Shown here: one piece after another, positions 17,600 to 29,125 of the stretch | Layout of the letters: every line of letters begins with the position of its first letter | Numbering within the stretch: the stretch's first letter is position 1 | Source of the DNA: Macrothele yani | Taxonomy: Eukaryota > Arthropoda > Arachnida > Araneae > Macrothelidae | Direction: 5' to 3' | Assembly (NCBI GenBank): GCA_039090855.1 | Contig: CM077022.1 | Span: forward strand, 69,650,971 to 69,714,970 | Length of the DNA: 64,000 nt | Notes under the pieces: generated by a model | Seen by the model: only the letters and a program-made list of their open reading frames with translations | Told to the model about the DNA's origin: nothing | The model's database searches: none | Translations under genes and position numbers: made by a program

Positions 17600-17850
17600 C
17601 CACGTTTATTTTTATTGTGGGTTTAACGACCACCGTGAGCAATTCAAATGGCTATAAGCAGTCGCCCGTCCCTAATGTAGGGTCACTGGTTCAAAGGAAG
17701 GAAGATAACCAATACCAGAAGACAAACGCAACATCCATGCCTCACGGCATTCAAACCTGGACCCCTTCACGGATGAATGGTCATAAGCCAGCGCTCATAA
17801 TTTTCAAACCCATGCAAAGACCAACGTGGAAATGTCAAGATTAAGGTCGT
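17600..17850 (-). mobile_element. tRNA-like SINE, minus orientation
   Basis: On the minus strand a tRNA-like head (GAGCGCTGGCTTATGACCAT) is followed by a B-box-like GGTTTGAATGC, a body with GGGACGGGCGACTGCTTATA and GCTCACGGTGGTCGTTAAAC, and an AATAAAAATAAA tail. The body end recurs at the window's right edge (63958-64000) and partly at 37430, which marks a family. Confidence 0.65.
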
Positions 17851-19100
17851 TTTAGCAAAAGAAAAACGCGGTCATTTGGTTACCTCAATACAAAGAACAC
17901 GTGATTTTGCAGCAGTAATTCCTAATTCGTTTAGAATACGCAAAATGAGTTGGAGATCTTAATACAGACACTAAAATAAAACATCTGCGCTCTCTGAATC
18001 GACTGCGTTCTCTAGTGAAAGAATGCTCAGCAATTATTAGGTTCCTGTTCAGCATAGTCCATTTTTCAGCAAGAGGAAACCGAAGTTTGATCAGTCATTG
18101 CATTTCTGGACGACATGGCTTCATTCTGTTTCTTTTGTAATGTTGAACAGAAGAGAGTAATCACAGACTTTCTGTTCAGATGTTCATTGTTCGGTATGAT
18201 GCAGCAGAATGCTGAGTTGACATCAAAGTTCTGAATGCTGTAGTTCTTGTATTTCTGTTTCCTTTCCTCAATAAGGTGGAACTGAATGGTGAGTAGACGA
18301 AGTTTTCTGTTCACTGTTTCATTTTTCAGTAGGAGGCAGTAGAATTCTGAGTTGATGTCAAAGTTCTGAACTGTATGGCACTTTCTTTAGCAAGGTAGTA
18401 GAACAAAAAGGTGAGTGCTCATTGATTTTTCTTTTCATTCCGGTTCATTTCGCAGTATGAGCCAGAGATTTTATGCTCAAAATTCTAGTAAATTGTTTTC
18501 TACAGAAAGCAATTTTACAAATAGTTTGACACTCTTCTGCTCCCTTTTTCAGCACGGTGGTTTCAACATTGGTTTAGTATGTCTCAGGGACTAATACAGA
18601 AAAAAAACCGGGAATCAACATGGCATGATAAAACAAAGCAACATACATAAAATACATGGAAGGTACATGAGCACCACTACGGGTGACAGATGAAGCAGAG
18701 CAACAGTTCAGAGGCAGAGCATCATGAAGTAAGGTCTTCAGAGCAACACACCACAGCGCTGATAGGAGAAAATAACCTAGAACGACAGTCCGAACACTAG
18801 GTCACTGCAGCAGGGGCGTCTGTGTCCGTCACAGAAGCAGACAAAGAATCAGAGTCAAGAAAGTCAGCTGGATGACCAGGTGGATTTTGGGCAGCATGGA
18901 CATTCAGCACAGTGGAATACGTAGAAGGGTGAGTAACAATACACATAACCCAACTGTCGACTCATAACCATCAATCTGCATGGCGCTTCTGCAAATACTT
19001 CCTGGTGGCAGTTCATACGTCGAGCAGTATAACACACATCCGTATCTCACCACATTAATATAACACTTCCAAATGTACACTCTTTGCAAAATAACAAAAT
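17851..19100. other. Non-coding DNA with degenerate ~120-bp internal repeats
   Basis: Between 18060 and 18480 related lines recur (GAGTTGACATCAAAGTTCTGAA, near-copy GAGTTGATGTCAAAGTTCTGAA about 135 bases later; TTTTTCAGTAGGAGG-like starts). No gene is visible in the rest. Confidence 0.45.
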
Positions 19101-19119
19101 ACGAAGCACCCAAAAGGTG

Positions 19120-20420
19120 TCATCCAATCAAGATGAAAATTTATATGTGCAATGTACATGTATAGGAAAGGAAAGGAAATGATTGCAATTCCAGAGCAGT
19201 TGGATCATTTATTCGGATAAAACAGCTACACGAGTGGAACAAGTCAGCACATTGTAGCCTCACCTCTGGCTCGGATACAAGCGGTGGCATAGACGCATAC
19301 AGTTCACGGATATTGTCCTGAAATATAGCTTGCCAGATGGTGTCCAAATTACTGCTGGCCAGTTCGCCAACATTCCGGGATGGGTGTAGGTGGCGTCCCA
19401 TCATGTCCCAAACATGTTCCATCGGGCTGCCCATGGAAGGGTATCGGCATTACTGAGGCAGAGAGCCGTGCCGTATGTGGCTGGGCATTACCCTGTTGAA
19501 AAATTGCTCGGTGATACTGCGAAAGGAATGGCAGCACAACGGGTCGTAGAATGTCGTCGACGTATCGTTGAGCCTTGAGAGTGGTCCGGGGACTATCAAG
19601 AGTGCCCGGCTACCGTAGGGAATGGCTCCCCAGAGAGTCACTCACTGTGTGCTTACCGTCTGCCGTTACACGGGAAAGTAAGGATTCGTGTGCTAGCCGG
19701 ATCGTCTCCAGACACGTAAGTGCTGGTCATCGGCTTCAAGTGCAAGTCGTGACTCATCACAGAAGACAACACGACGCCACTGGACACTATCCCACGTTGA
19801 TCAGGCCTGACACCATCGTAACCGGTGCCAGCGATGCTCGCTGGTTAGTGGTAGGCGGCGGAGTGGCCTACTCGGATGTAGTTCCCGTGCCGAAAGTCGT
19901 CTGGCAACGGTCCGGATATCCACTTCGGTACCTGTAGACAACGCAACATGGCTACGGATGGTTGAGAGCTACGAACTCGGTTCTGTTCGTGTGGCGCTGA
20001 TAATGGCTTGATCCTCGCGTTCTGTCGTTGCCCTCGGCCATCCACTGCCCGCGTGCCGCTGCTTTGTGCACTTCTTGATCCACTGGCGCCAACATCGTCC
20101 GATTGCCGCGTCGCTCCGGCTCAAATGTTTGACGATACGGCAACTTGACCAACCGGCCTATCTTAGCCCAATTGCACGTCCTCCTTCTAACTCGCTCAGC
20201 TGCTCTTATTGTGCACGGATCCGACGTCGAGGCATCCTCACAATGCGTAGAGGTTAATGGAACCGCAATCCGCTGTCACAATTGTCCCTGCGTACGAGCT
20301 TCGCCATTGAAAAACTCTCTTCGATACGCGGTTCCCATGCGCTATGGCAGGTTACTATTTAGTCATTGGTCATTATTCCTTAATCATTTGCATATTCGGC
20401 CCTGAGGTACTTGCATGCGG
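19120..20420 (-). mobile_element. Tc1-like element, heavily degraded
   Basis: Minus frames hold transposase pieces: HRAIFQQGNAQPHTARL (second catalytic region, Asp changed to Gly) at 19349-19537, MEHVWDMMGRHLHPSRN and LDTIWQAIFQDNIRELYASM at 19141-19434, and a helix-turn-helix region near 19950-20260. Many frame shifts. Ends approximate. Confidence 0.72.
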
Positions 20421-20950
20421 AGCTTCATTAGCATCGAACGAATTGCTTGTGGTGTTTCGTGTTTGTTTTTTTGGCGAAGAGTGTATATTCAGTAACAGCA
20501 AAATGCGACTGCGGTACTTCCTAAAGCGGTATTTAGGACACAAAAATTGTTTTATTCATCTGGGTAACCAAAAAACCTTTTCGAACACATACTGATGGGT
20601 ACGACGATATCTACTGCTGAAGACTGTTGCTCACACCAGGAAACCATCATGTCCTCAACTTTAGCGTTGTTTGTAATTGAAGGGATGACATCAGATTCCA
20701 CTGCCGGTTTGGATCAGACAACCTCGAGCATTTGTCTACCATTTGAAAAGATTATCCCTGTAGAGTGTGTTATCTCACTGCAACGGGTCCAAATGAGATG
20801 TCGTCGGCACAGAGGTAGCTTCAGTGACAGTCTGCACTCCATAAAAACCACTGGCCTCCTGAAACAGAGTACGTCCATATGCAGCCGTGCAAAGCGATTG
20901 ATGTTACCTGAAAAACATACACTGCAACAGCTTCACATTGCCAACTACTC

Positions 20951-22152
20951 TATCTACCAACAAGTAATTGGACACCTGTGATGGCAAAGGAAAACGAAGT
21001 TTATTCACCTTCAATAGTTGGTGGAGCCTCCACGAGCGGCGACCCTCCGGGGCATACTCTCAACCAGGCGTTGTACGACGGCTAGCGGTATTTTCTTCCA
21101 CTCGGCTTGGAGAAGGCAGGTCAGTTCCTTCACCGATTTCGGACGGTGGGAGCACCCCTTAAGTCGACGCTCTAACTCGTCCTAGAATTGCTCGATAGGG
21201 TTAAGGTCCGGGCTATGCGCAGGCCAGTCCATTCGATTAAGCCCATTGTCACCATACCAAGCCATGGTAGACCTAGCAACATGACAGCTGGCATTGTCAT
21301 CCTCAAAGTAACATGGGTCCACCCCGTAAAACTGCCACAACGTAGGAAGCGCATGGTCATCCAAAATGGTGCAGTAGGTCTCGACGTTGAGTCTACCAGG
21401 AATTACGACTAAGGGTCCCGTGCCATACCAGGAGAAACACCCCCATAGTATAATTCCACCGCCGCCGAACTTCACAGTTGGCACAATACATTCCGGCAGG
21501 AGGCGTTCTCCAAGCAGACGCCAAACCCAGACCCTGCCATCTGAACGGTAGAGGGTGAACCTTGATTCGTCGCTCCAGAGAACCTGTTTCCACTGTTCAA
21601 CGGTCCACTGTCGACGTTCTTTGCACCACGTTAGCCGAGCAGCGCTATTGGACTTGGTGATCAAAGGCTTGTGGGCGGCAGCACGTCCATGATAACCGAG
21701 CAGATGGGCTTCCTTACAGATGGTATTGATCGAAAGAACACTCCCGGATGCCTGTTGAAACTCCTCGCGGATGTGGCCCATCGATTTGGTGCGGTTCTTC
21801 CGAATTTCTCTGGCCAGCACCCGTCGGTCTCTAACTCCCAGTTTTGTGGGTCTGCCGGGTCGGGGCACATTCCGACAGTCACCTCTCATCTTCCACTTGC
21901 CAATCACGTAGGCCACTGTCGATTTTGGGTACTTCAACTCGCTGGATATGTCACGTATGGATCGGCCATTTCTGTGATACCCGACGATTACACCTTTCTC
22001 GAAATCAGAGAGCTCCGTACTGCGTGGCATCTTGCATGCGACTGGTTGCGTTGTTGTTTCCCACACGATATTTAACGGCGGCGGCCGTGACGTGTATCTG
22101 GACAGCAGATATCATCGATTGCAGGGGTGTACAATTACTTGTTGGTAGATAG
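20951..22152 (-). mobile_element. Tc1-like element, nearly intact
   Basis: Perfectly matching terminal repeats TATCTACCAACAAGTAATT at 20951 and its inverse ending at 22152 enclose a single 352-codon transposase frame on the minus strand. Size 1.2 kb is normal for a compact Tc1. Confidence 0.92.
21011..22066 (-). pseudogene. Tc1 transposase, open except for one TAG
   Basis: Cut-and-paste DDE transposase. Residues about 14-125 are a paired helix-turn-helix ([20 protein letters not shown], then [20 protein letters not shown], with the GRPR-like motif). The catalytic triad is intact: [19 protein letters not shown] and SPDLNPIE. The frame is interrupted only by TAG at 21182-21184, where relatives have Trp, and then continues in frame to a terminal stop at 21011-21013 (KKIPLAVVQRLVESMPRR). 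It is therefore one substitution from open, suggesting fairly recent activity. Confidence 0.9.
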
Positions 22153-22559
22153 TGCATATGGCAGGCTTGGTCTACTGGATAATCTATGGGTCTTGGCTAT
22201 GGCTTGACTTCTGGATTAGGCATGGATAAGGTGCATGCTCTACAGCACTGGTTTACTTCACTTTCTAGAACTGGTTTCTCTAAATAAGAAATGGGTGGCG
22301 TCATATAGCCTTAGATGTTCTTGGGGGTTTGTTAAACCCCTTGAAACCACCTCTCATCGCACACAACATCAGAGAAGGAAACGGGTCAAGGGTCACCGGG
22401 TCGACAATTTCTTGCGCGTCAAACGGGTCGGGTGAAGGTGTTCCTGACCCAGTTTTATTTCCGTTTTATTTTTGAAAGAATACAAATACTTCAAAGAACA
22501 CTTCAGAGGTCCTTGAAGTAATACTTCAGAGATGCAGAGTGTGATCCAGGAACTGGTTG
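22153..22559. other. Non-coding DNA, GGGTC-rich at the end
   Basis: No gene seen. Stretches around 22380-22440 are rich in CGGGTC motifs (GGTCACCGGGTCGACAATTT, CAAACGGGTCGGGTGAAGG), similar to a block at 23280-23370 on the other side of the LINE fragment. Confidence 0.4.
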
Positions 22560-23215
22560 AGAAGGGTAAAGAAATGGGTTTAAAATGAACTTTTAGAAGA
22601 CAAAACTGAAGTACAATGCTTTTACAAGAAATGAAGATTTATCAATTGATGGGGGGGGGGGGGGACCTGGAGATAACCGGATCCTACATTTATCGTGGAC
22701 AGCAGATACAAAGGTCACATTGATGAAGAAATTAATTGGCGTATAAAACTTGGTTGGAGAGATTTGGGAAGAAACAGTACAATTTTTAAGAGCAATGTAC
22801 CATTATGTCTTAAAAGAAAAGTGTTTAACCAATACATCCTTCCAGTGCTTGCGTACGAAGCAGAGACGTGGACCTTAAGTAAAAAAAGACATACAAATAC
22901 TGCAGACATCTGAAGGAAGCATGGAAAGATGCATGTTTGGTGTAACCAAGAAAGATAAAAAGAGGAGCTGGTGGAGAAGGAAAATGGCAAGGGTGGAAGA
23001 CATCATGACCAGAATAAAATCACTGAAACGGTGACGGGCTGGTCATATTTCCAGAAGAAGGGACCAATGATGAACAACCGAAATATTAGATTGGATCCCA
23101 AGGGACAGGAAATGACCCAGAAAAAAGACCACGTGAGAGATGAGTGGATGGAAGAGACTGGCCCAAAACAGTCCGTTGTTGAGACTGGCACAAGACAGTC
23201 CTTCATCCAGTAGTG
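22560..23215 (+). pseudogene. LINE reverse transcriptase C-terminal fragment
   Basis: The frame 22695-22913 reads IDEEINWRIKLGWRDLGRNS and CLKRKVFNQYILPVLAYEAE TWTL split over a short distance, the thumb region found in many arthropod non-LTR ORF2 proteins. Further on, in other frames, WWRRKMARVEDIMTRIKSLK and a ...W...GHI-type tail follow. A run of 14 G interrupts at 22651. Truncated at the 5' end, no active site present. Confidence 0.75.
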
Positions 23216-24400
23216 GATTGATAATGATTGACAATGATGATGATGATGATACATTCGAATTTATAGTTCAAAGCAGATTTGTCCGGGTCAGGTCCAGGTC
23301 AGGTCCGGGTCGGTTTCGGGTTGGGTCCAACTATGTGACCGCCGGGTCCGGGTCCAAAACCTTTGACCCGTTTCCAACTCTGCACAACATTATCAAAAGC
23401 CTTTGAACCTTCCGAAGGTTAGTTTCTCTTTCACAGTCATAAATTGATATTAGTCGATCTATGACCCTCACGAGAGCTTTGGTAATTGCGATCGCACTTT
23501 GTAAAGATTTTCGATGGGTCAGAAGGTCTGCGGAAACATTGCACGAGTGCACTAATTTTGATTTATGAACTATTAAAGAGTGAACCGGAGTGCTGGTCTC
23601 TGGGTCGTTCGCATTTTCAACCGAAATACGTACAATAACTAAAGTTCTGTTCCTCCTTTGGGGGGGGGAGGGGGGTTTGATAGTTAATGGTCGTTTGCAT
23701 TTTCAACCGAAATACGTACAAAAACTAAAGTTCTGTTCCTTTTTTTAGGACGGGGAGGGATCGTTACGGGGTTTAAAGATCCTTAACGTGCATCTAAGGT
23801 CATAGAGAAGCGTCTTCCCCTAATTTAGGGCTAACCTAATTTTGGGATGGCGATGAGTCTAGCGCTGTGGAGCAAGCGCATCGCTCATGTCTTATTCAGG
23901 GCTTGACTCGATCTTATTATCAGCTCAGAGGATTTGCCAGAGGCCCGCGGTTCTGACCACACGGCCACCATTCGAAGTGCACGTCATTTTTTATGCATGA
24001 TATTTCAGCAAGCATGGGAAATCACAAAACCTGTGTTGACATAATAGGAATAATATGAGAGTTTAAGTTCACCTGAGTTGAAATTAACACGACTTTTGCT
24101 TTCAATATATAGATAAATTAAGTGAAGAGCAAGCAAGTAAGGATTTTACAATGTTTTATTGCAGACTCTCGGATTCTGGATGCATGCACAGTAGAAGAAG
24201 TAATCGCAATTGCATTTGCTTTACTTAGCTACGCAACTGAAGACCAAACAACACAGATATGTGGAATATCATTGATATTTGACCAGACGAATATGTTCAT
24301 ATCCCTGCTGAGTCATATTCTACGTTACATAAAACTTCTCAAGTCAGTTTTCCTCGTAAGTAATTTTGTTCTTTATTCAAAGTACCAACAAAAAGAAAAA
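23216..24400. other. GGGTCC-rich block, 85-bp duplication and an old SINE
   Basis: 23280-23370 consists of GGTCCGGGTC-type repeats. An 85-base segment with TTTCAACCGAAATACGTACA occurs twice (from 23616 and from 23698), separated by G-runs. On the minus strand 23640-23965 looks like a tRNA-derived SINE: TGGCCGTGTGGTCAGAACCG head and GATCGAGTC B-box-like site. 24000-24400 shows no gene. Confidence 0.5.
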
Positions 24401-25423
24401 TACAAACACATAGCCCAGTCAAAAAATTATAACCACACCTAATGCAAGAAGGAACCGTAATCAGGAGCCGGATGGCGTGGAGCAACATATGATAATCATG
24501 CAATTGAAAGGACACGAACTCGCGGACGGGATGCAGTTTCGCGGGAAAATGGGAAAAGGGCGTGGCCTAACAGAGTTTGGAAAGGGAATGATTGTTGACT
24601 ACCCACTGGAGGGTGGTAGCATTACAGAAACGGCAGGTATCGTTTGCTGTTCACGCGGTGCAGTTGTCAAAGTGTTCGATGAATTGAAGGGAACCGGCAA
24701 GACCTGCAGTAGTCCGGGTAATAGTGAACACCCACGGAGCGTTGACGACCGTAGGCAGCGATGGCTATCCCGACTAGTAGGATCCAACAGACGGGCCACA
24801 GTGGAACAACTGGTCAGAGCATTTAATGCAGGCACATCGAGGAGCGTATCGGACACCACAGTCCAACGAACTCTGCTTTCTATGGGTCTCCGGAGCCTCC
24901 GTCTACTCAAGGTACCTTTGCGGACGACCAGATATCGACGATTACGGCGTGAATTTGCATCTGAGAGGAGGCATTGGATCATAGAACAGTGGAAGAAAGT
25001 CGCCTTTTTAGACGAACCACGTTTTCTGCTCTATCATGTGAATGATTCATGAAGAGTACGGTGAAGCACTGCTTACAGAAATCTTTCAGACACGATGCTC
25101 GAGAAAAAACAAGCAGGAGGTGGCATTGTACTCGTGTGGGCCATGTTTTTCTAAAAATCACTGGGAGCAATCATCCCCCTCGATCGCATGGTGGACACTT
25201 CGGGCTACCTATCCATTGTGGTGGATCAAGCACTCCCATTCATGATGACTGTATAACCCGACGGCATGGGTTGCTCACAGAAAGATAATGTCCCTTGCCA
25301 TGTTGCTATGCATGTGCTAGAATGGTTTGAGGAGCATTCCAGTTACTTTTGCTTCATATCCTGGCCACCGTACCCACCGGACATCAATCCCATTGAACAT
25401 CTCTGCGACTATCTTCACCGATA

Positions 25424-26275
25424 GGTTCGACGTATGTATCTACCACCGATGACTCTTGATGATCTCCGAGAAGCTCTGGTGTTTGCATGGTATAGCATCC
25501 CTACAAAACCGTTCAGAGGCTTCAGTGAATCAATTCCAGGTCGTATATCTTGACTAACAGGTTCGACGTATGGATCCACCACCGATGACTCTTGATGATC
25601 TAGTATTAAAAGAAATCCGTCTTGTTGCACCATGATATTTATTCAGCTAAAAAATGAAATCTATATACAGTTTAAAAACACATTATTTCATTTTTTTAGC
25701 TGAATAAATATCATCGTGCAACAAGACGGATTTCTTTTAATACTAGTATTCATGCACGAATTATAGTGTCTACCGTCTTGATGATCTGCGAGAAGCTCTG
25801 GTGTCTGCATGGTATAGCATCCCTACAAAACCGTTCAGATGCTTCAGTGAATCAATGCCAGGTCGTATATCTTGACCAACAGGTTCGACGTATGGATACA
25901 CCACCGATGACTCTTGATGATCTACGAGAAGCTCTGGTGTTTGCATGGTATAGCATCCATACAGAAACATTCAGAGGCCTCACTGAATCAATGCCAGGTC
26001 GTATATCTTGACCAACAGGTTCGACGTATGGATACACCACAGATGACTCTTGATGATCTACGAGAAGCTCTGGTGTTTGCATAATATAGCATCCATACAG
26101 AAACATTCAGAGGCCTCACTGAATCAATGCCAGGTCGTATATCTTGACCAACAGGTTCGACGTATGGATACACCACCGATGACTCTTGATGATCTGCGAG
26201 AAGCTCTGGTTTTTGCATGGTATAGCATCCCTACAGAAACATTCAGAGTCCTCTGTGAATCAATGCCTCGCCGTA
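25424..26275. repeat. 136/137-bp tandem repeat, about six copies, of transposase 3' code
   Basis: GTTCGACGTATG recurs at 25424, 25561, 25883, 26019 and 26155, with one further partial unit at about 25770-25882 after the MITE. Each unit encodes the same transposase stretch (PPMTLDDLREALVFAWYSI). The later units are almost identical, so amplification was recent or is being homogenised. Confidence 0.92.
25601..25745. mobile_element. Palindromic (snap-back) MITE of 145 bp
   Basis: TAGTATTAAAAGAAATCCGT at 25601 is mirrored by its inverse ending at 25745. The arms are about 59 bases with only a few mismatches, around a 24-base centre (CTATATACAGTTTAAAAACA...). It interrupts the third 136-bp repeat unit, so it inserted after amplification began. 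Confidence 0.85.
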
Positions 26276-26352
26276 TATCTGCGGTATTGGCTGCACCAGG
26301 AAGGCATACCTCGTACCAACAGGTTGTCATAACTTTTTGACTGGACTGTGTA

Positions 26353-26883
26353 TTTCATTTAAGCTAAACCTCAATGTTTATCAAAATTGCTGCATTTTTC
26401 ATTTCTTTATCTGCATTCTCATTCATTTAATTGTATTTGAGTGCTATAAAAACGATGTTCATTATTGGGGCGAGAGGATTACTACTAAAAACGTTTGACC
26501 CGGGTAAAACCGGTATTTTGAGGTAAATCAAGAGAAAAGTTGTTCATCCTGCTCTCTATAGCCTCCATCCTTCGATCACCTGATAACGCAGTGTGGCTCT
26601 GTGCCAAATGCGCGTCGTCAGCATCGTATGTTTCACGTCATCGCGGTTCCCAGCCGATGCTGGGGCTCTTTTTGAGCAGGCCCAACATCATGCATAGCTC
26701 AAAATGGAACAAACTTTTGACTCACCGTGATATTTTGCTACTGCTTGAAGCACCAATACACACCAATGAACATTTCTATTATTATCTGACTAAATGCAAT
26801 TGTACGGTGACTTTAAAGTGTAAAAAAAATGACGTTCTGCTATTACGAAATTTTTTATTGCTGTAATTGAACGTAAAGGCAAG
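26353..26883. other. Non-coding DNA
   Basis: AT-rich, with short chance frames only. I see no gene or clear repeat. Confidence 0.4.
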
Positions 26884-28770
26884 TCATCATCATCATCTTC
26901 ATCAGTTTAAGGCGCCATTTAGGCCCACAGCACAGTGTTCCCAAATGCGAATCTTCTTCATGGTTGCTCAGTCCAAGGACTGGTTGTTCAGTAGATGTAC
27001 TCTGTCTCTCCATTCCTCTCTATTTTCCGCCGTTCTCTTCAAATCATAGAATGTCCTAGTATTGGAGTTTTGGAGTAATTGTGCCACAAAACTATTCCTT
27101 GGCCGTCCTCTTCCTCTCTTGCCTTGAATTTTCCCTTCGAAAACTTTAGGAATCGGGCCTCCATGGCGCAACGTGTGTCCCATCCATAACATTCTTCTTT
27201 TTAACATGTTTATCAGATTCCTGGGTTCTCCCACTCTCTCCAGGATCTCCTCATTAGTCTTTCTATCGAGCCAGCTTATTCTCTCCATTCTTCTATAGCT
27301 CCACATCTCAAATGCCTCCAGCCTTTTCCCTTCCGTCTTGGTCGGGTATGTAACGATTCATCTACAAACGGTTGGTCGACATAACGATTGGCCGACAGTA
27401 ACGATTGGTCGGCATAACGATTGGTCGGCATAACGATTGGTCGGCATAACGATTGGTCGGCATAACGATTGGTCGGCATAACGATTGGTCGACAGAAATG
27501 ATTAGTCGACATAACGATTGGTCGACAGAAATGATTAGTCGACAGTAACGATTGGTCGACAGCACGTTTGATCGACATAACGATTGGTCGACAGTAACGA
27601 CTGGTCGATATAACGATTAGTCGACAGTAACGATTGGTCGACAGCACGTTTGATCGACATAACGATTGGTCGACAGTAACGACTGGTCGATATAACGATT
27701 AGTCGACATTGGAAGACATAAAATGGTCAACGGAACTTGGAAAAAAATTGAATAAGTGCAAACAGTTTGGCGGTAAATTGCCCCACCGGACAATTGCCCC
27801 ACCGGAAGCTTGCCACACATCTTTCAGCAACCCGGAAAATTGCCACACATAGAAAAAATGCCCCACCGGAAAATTGCCACATGGTTTTCATTAAGGGGGC
27901 GAGCACAAATCGCCATTCGCCCGAGAAATGCTTTGAATGTGTGGCAATCTTCCGAGTTTCCGAATTATGTGTGGCAGTTTCGCCAAGGTGCCTATACCTA
28001 AAGTGCCCGGGGCCCTTTCGGAAATAACATCGTTCAGAAGGCCCTCTATATAGATTTCACTTAGTGTACAAAAGATGACACGGGGGCCTATTTGTAAATA
28101 ATATGTTATAATGCTGTACGTTCTGAGGACTACATTCTAAAATATATTATTTCCAAAAAGGAACGTTACGTTTTGAGAGGTCAGTACGTTCTGAGAGGTA
28201 ACGCTGCGAATGTAAACCATAATCCTCTGAACCAATGGTTATGTCGACCAATCGTGCTGCCGACCAATCGTTATTCCACCAATCGTGCGACACCGTCTTG
28301 GTCAATGTCCATGTCTCAGAACCGTAGAGAGCTACTAGCCAAACATATACCTTGAAAATTCTCTTCCTCAGTTTTAGATCTATATTTTTGCATGTCAGTA
28401 GTCTTTGATTCTCTCTAAAAGCCGTTTTTGCCATCCCCACTCTCATTCTAATTTCCTTTTCACATTTCGCATCTTCAGTAATAATTTGACCCAAATAGCG
28501 AAATGATTTAACTTGTTCGATGTATTATCCTTCAATTTTAAGGAAAGCCTGTTTGGGTTCCTTCCCTATTACCTTTAGTTTTGTCTTATTTTTATTTATC
28601 TTCATTCCATAGATATCTGCATTTTTGCGTATTTTTGGCATCATGTGCTGTAATGATTTGGCTGATCCTGAAACTATTGCCTGGTCACCAGCAAACTTAA
28701 TGGCCTTAATTCTCTCTCCATTAACCCAAACTCTTTCACTGGCTCTCCCCAAGGCCTGGTCCATCATAAA
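26884..28770 (-). mobile_element. 5'-truncated LINE, split by a 949-bp insertion
   Basis: The minus strand encodes the ORF2 tail of a non-LTR retrotransposon in three pieces: 28525-28767 (reverse transcriptase palm, ERIKAIKFAGDQAIVSGSAK, the FADD box changed to FAGD), 28300-28494 (GMAKTAFRENQRLLTCKNID, YVWLVALYGSETWTLTKT) and 26968-27340 (ERISWLDRKTNEEILERVGE, KRGRGRPRNSFVAQLL). The 3' end carries a (TCA)n-type microsatellite at 26885-26902 on the plus strand. The gap between pieces two and three is the foldback-like element; the coding frame matches across it when one target copy is counted. Confidence 0.85.
27344..28292. mobile_element. Foldback-like element with tandem-repeat inverted ends and 11-bp target duplication
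   Basis: The same 11 bases, CCGTCTTGGTC, flank it at 27333-27343 and 28293-28303, and removing the insert plus one copy gives back a continuous LINE. The left arm (27350-27712) is made of 16/17-bp units of the type CGGCATAACGATTGGT, including six near-identical units and an 82-bp composite repeated twice. The right end (28236-28292) carries the same units inverted (ATGTCGACCAATCGTGCTGC). The middle has no transposase and contains GCCCCACCGGA/TTGCCACA-type repeats. Non-autonomous; Foldback- or MULE-like by structure. Confidence 0.8.
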
Positions 28771-29125
28771 TGCGAATCTAGCGGCACAAAATTATTTGTA
28801 ACTTAGAACTGATAGATCTTGTAGCATAAACAAAGAAAATCTCCAAGCTAGTGAAATTGCATTTTTATTGACTGTTAGTTTTGATGACACATAAAAAAAT
28901 TAACTATTTTATCACTCTGAAAAAATTTCACGGTACACTTTATACCATACTTTAAATTGAAGAACAAAGGTAATGCACTATAGGAAATAAATAAAACAAA
29001 ACAATATATAATATAATAATAATAAAATAATATAACATATATAATGATACATTAATTATTAATTAAAACATTACTTTCTTATCAACTGATGTACACTCAA
29101 ACACGTCCACGCACTCTCACGTATA
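28771..29125. other. AT-rich non-coding DNA
   Basis: TATAATATAATAATAATAAA-type low complexity around 29005-29060. No gene seen. Confidence 0.45.

Larger units (their letters stand above)
24401..26352 (+). mobile_element. Tc1-like element with amplified C-terminal coding segment and a nested MITE
   Basis: Terminal repeats (CCCAGTCAAAAAATTATAAC near 24414 and the inverse GTTGTCATAACTTTTTGACT near 26320, closing GTGTA at 26352). A 191-codon frame at 24477-25052 carries the DNA-binding half (LTEFGKGMIVDYPLEGGSIT, RRATVEQLVRAF) and FLDEPRF, the first catalytic motif with Ser changed. The second motif lies in decayed sequence near 25280; NPIEHLC appears at 25388. The C-terminal segment is then repeated about six times (25424-26275). 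Confidence 0.85.

Noticed and set aside
23003..23254. His-rich metal-binding protein frames
   Set aside because: They are antisense to a TGA/GAT microsatellite and a LINE remnant.
27344..27720. CRISPR array
   Set aside because: Units are directly adjacent with no unique spacers, lie in eukaryotic DNA and form one arm of a foldback-like insertion.
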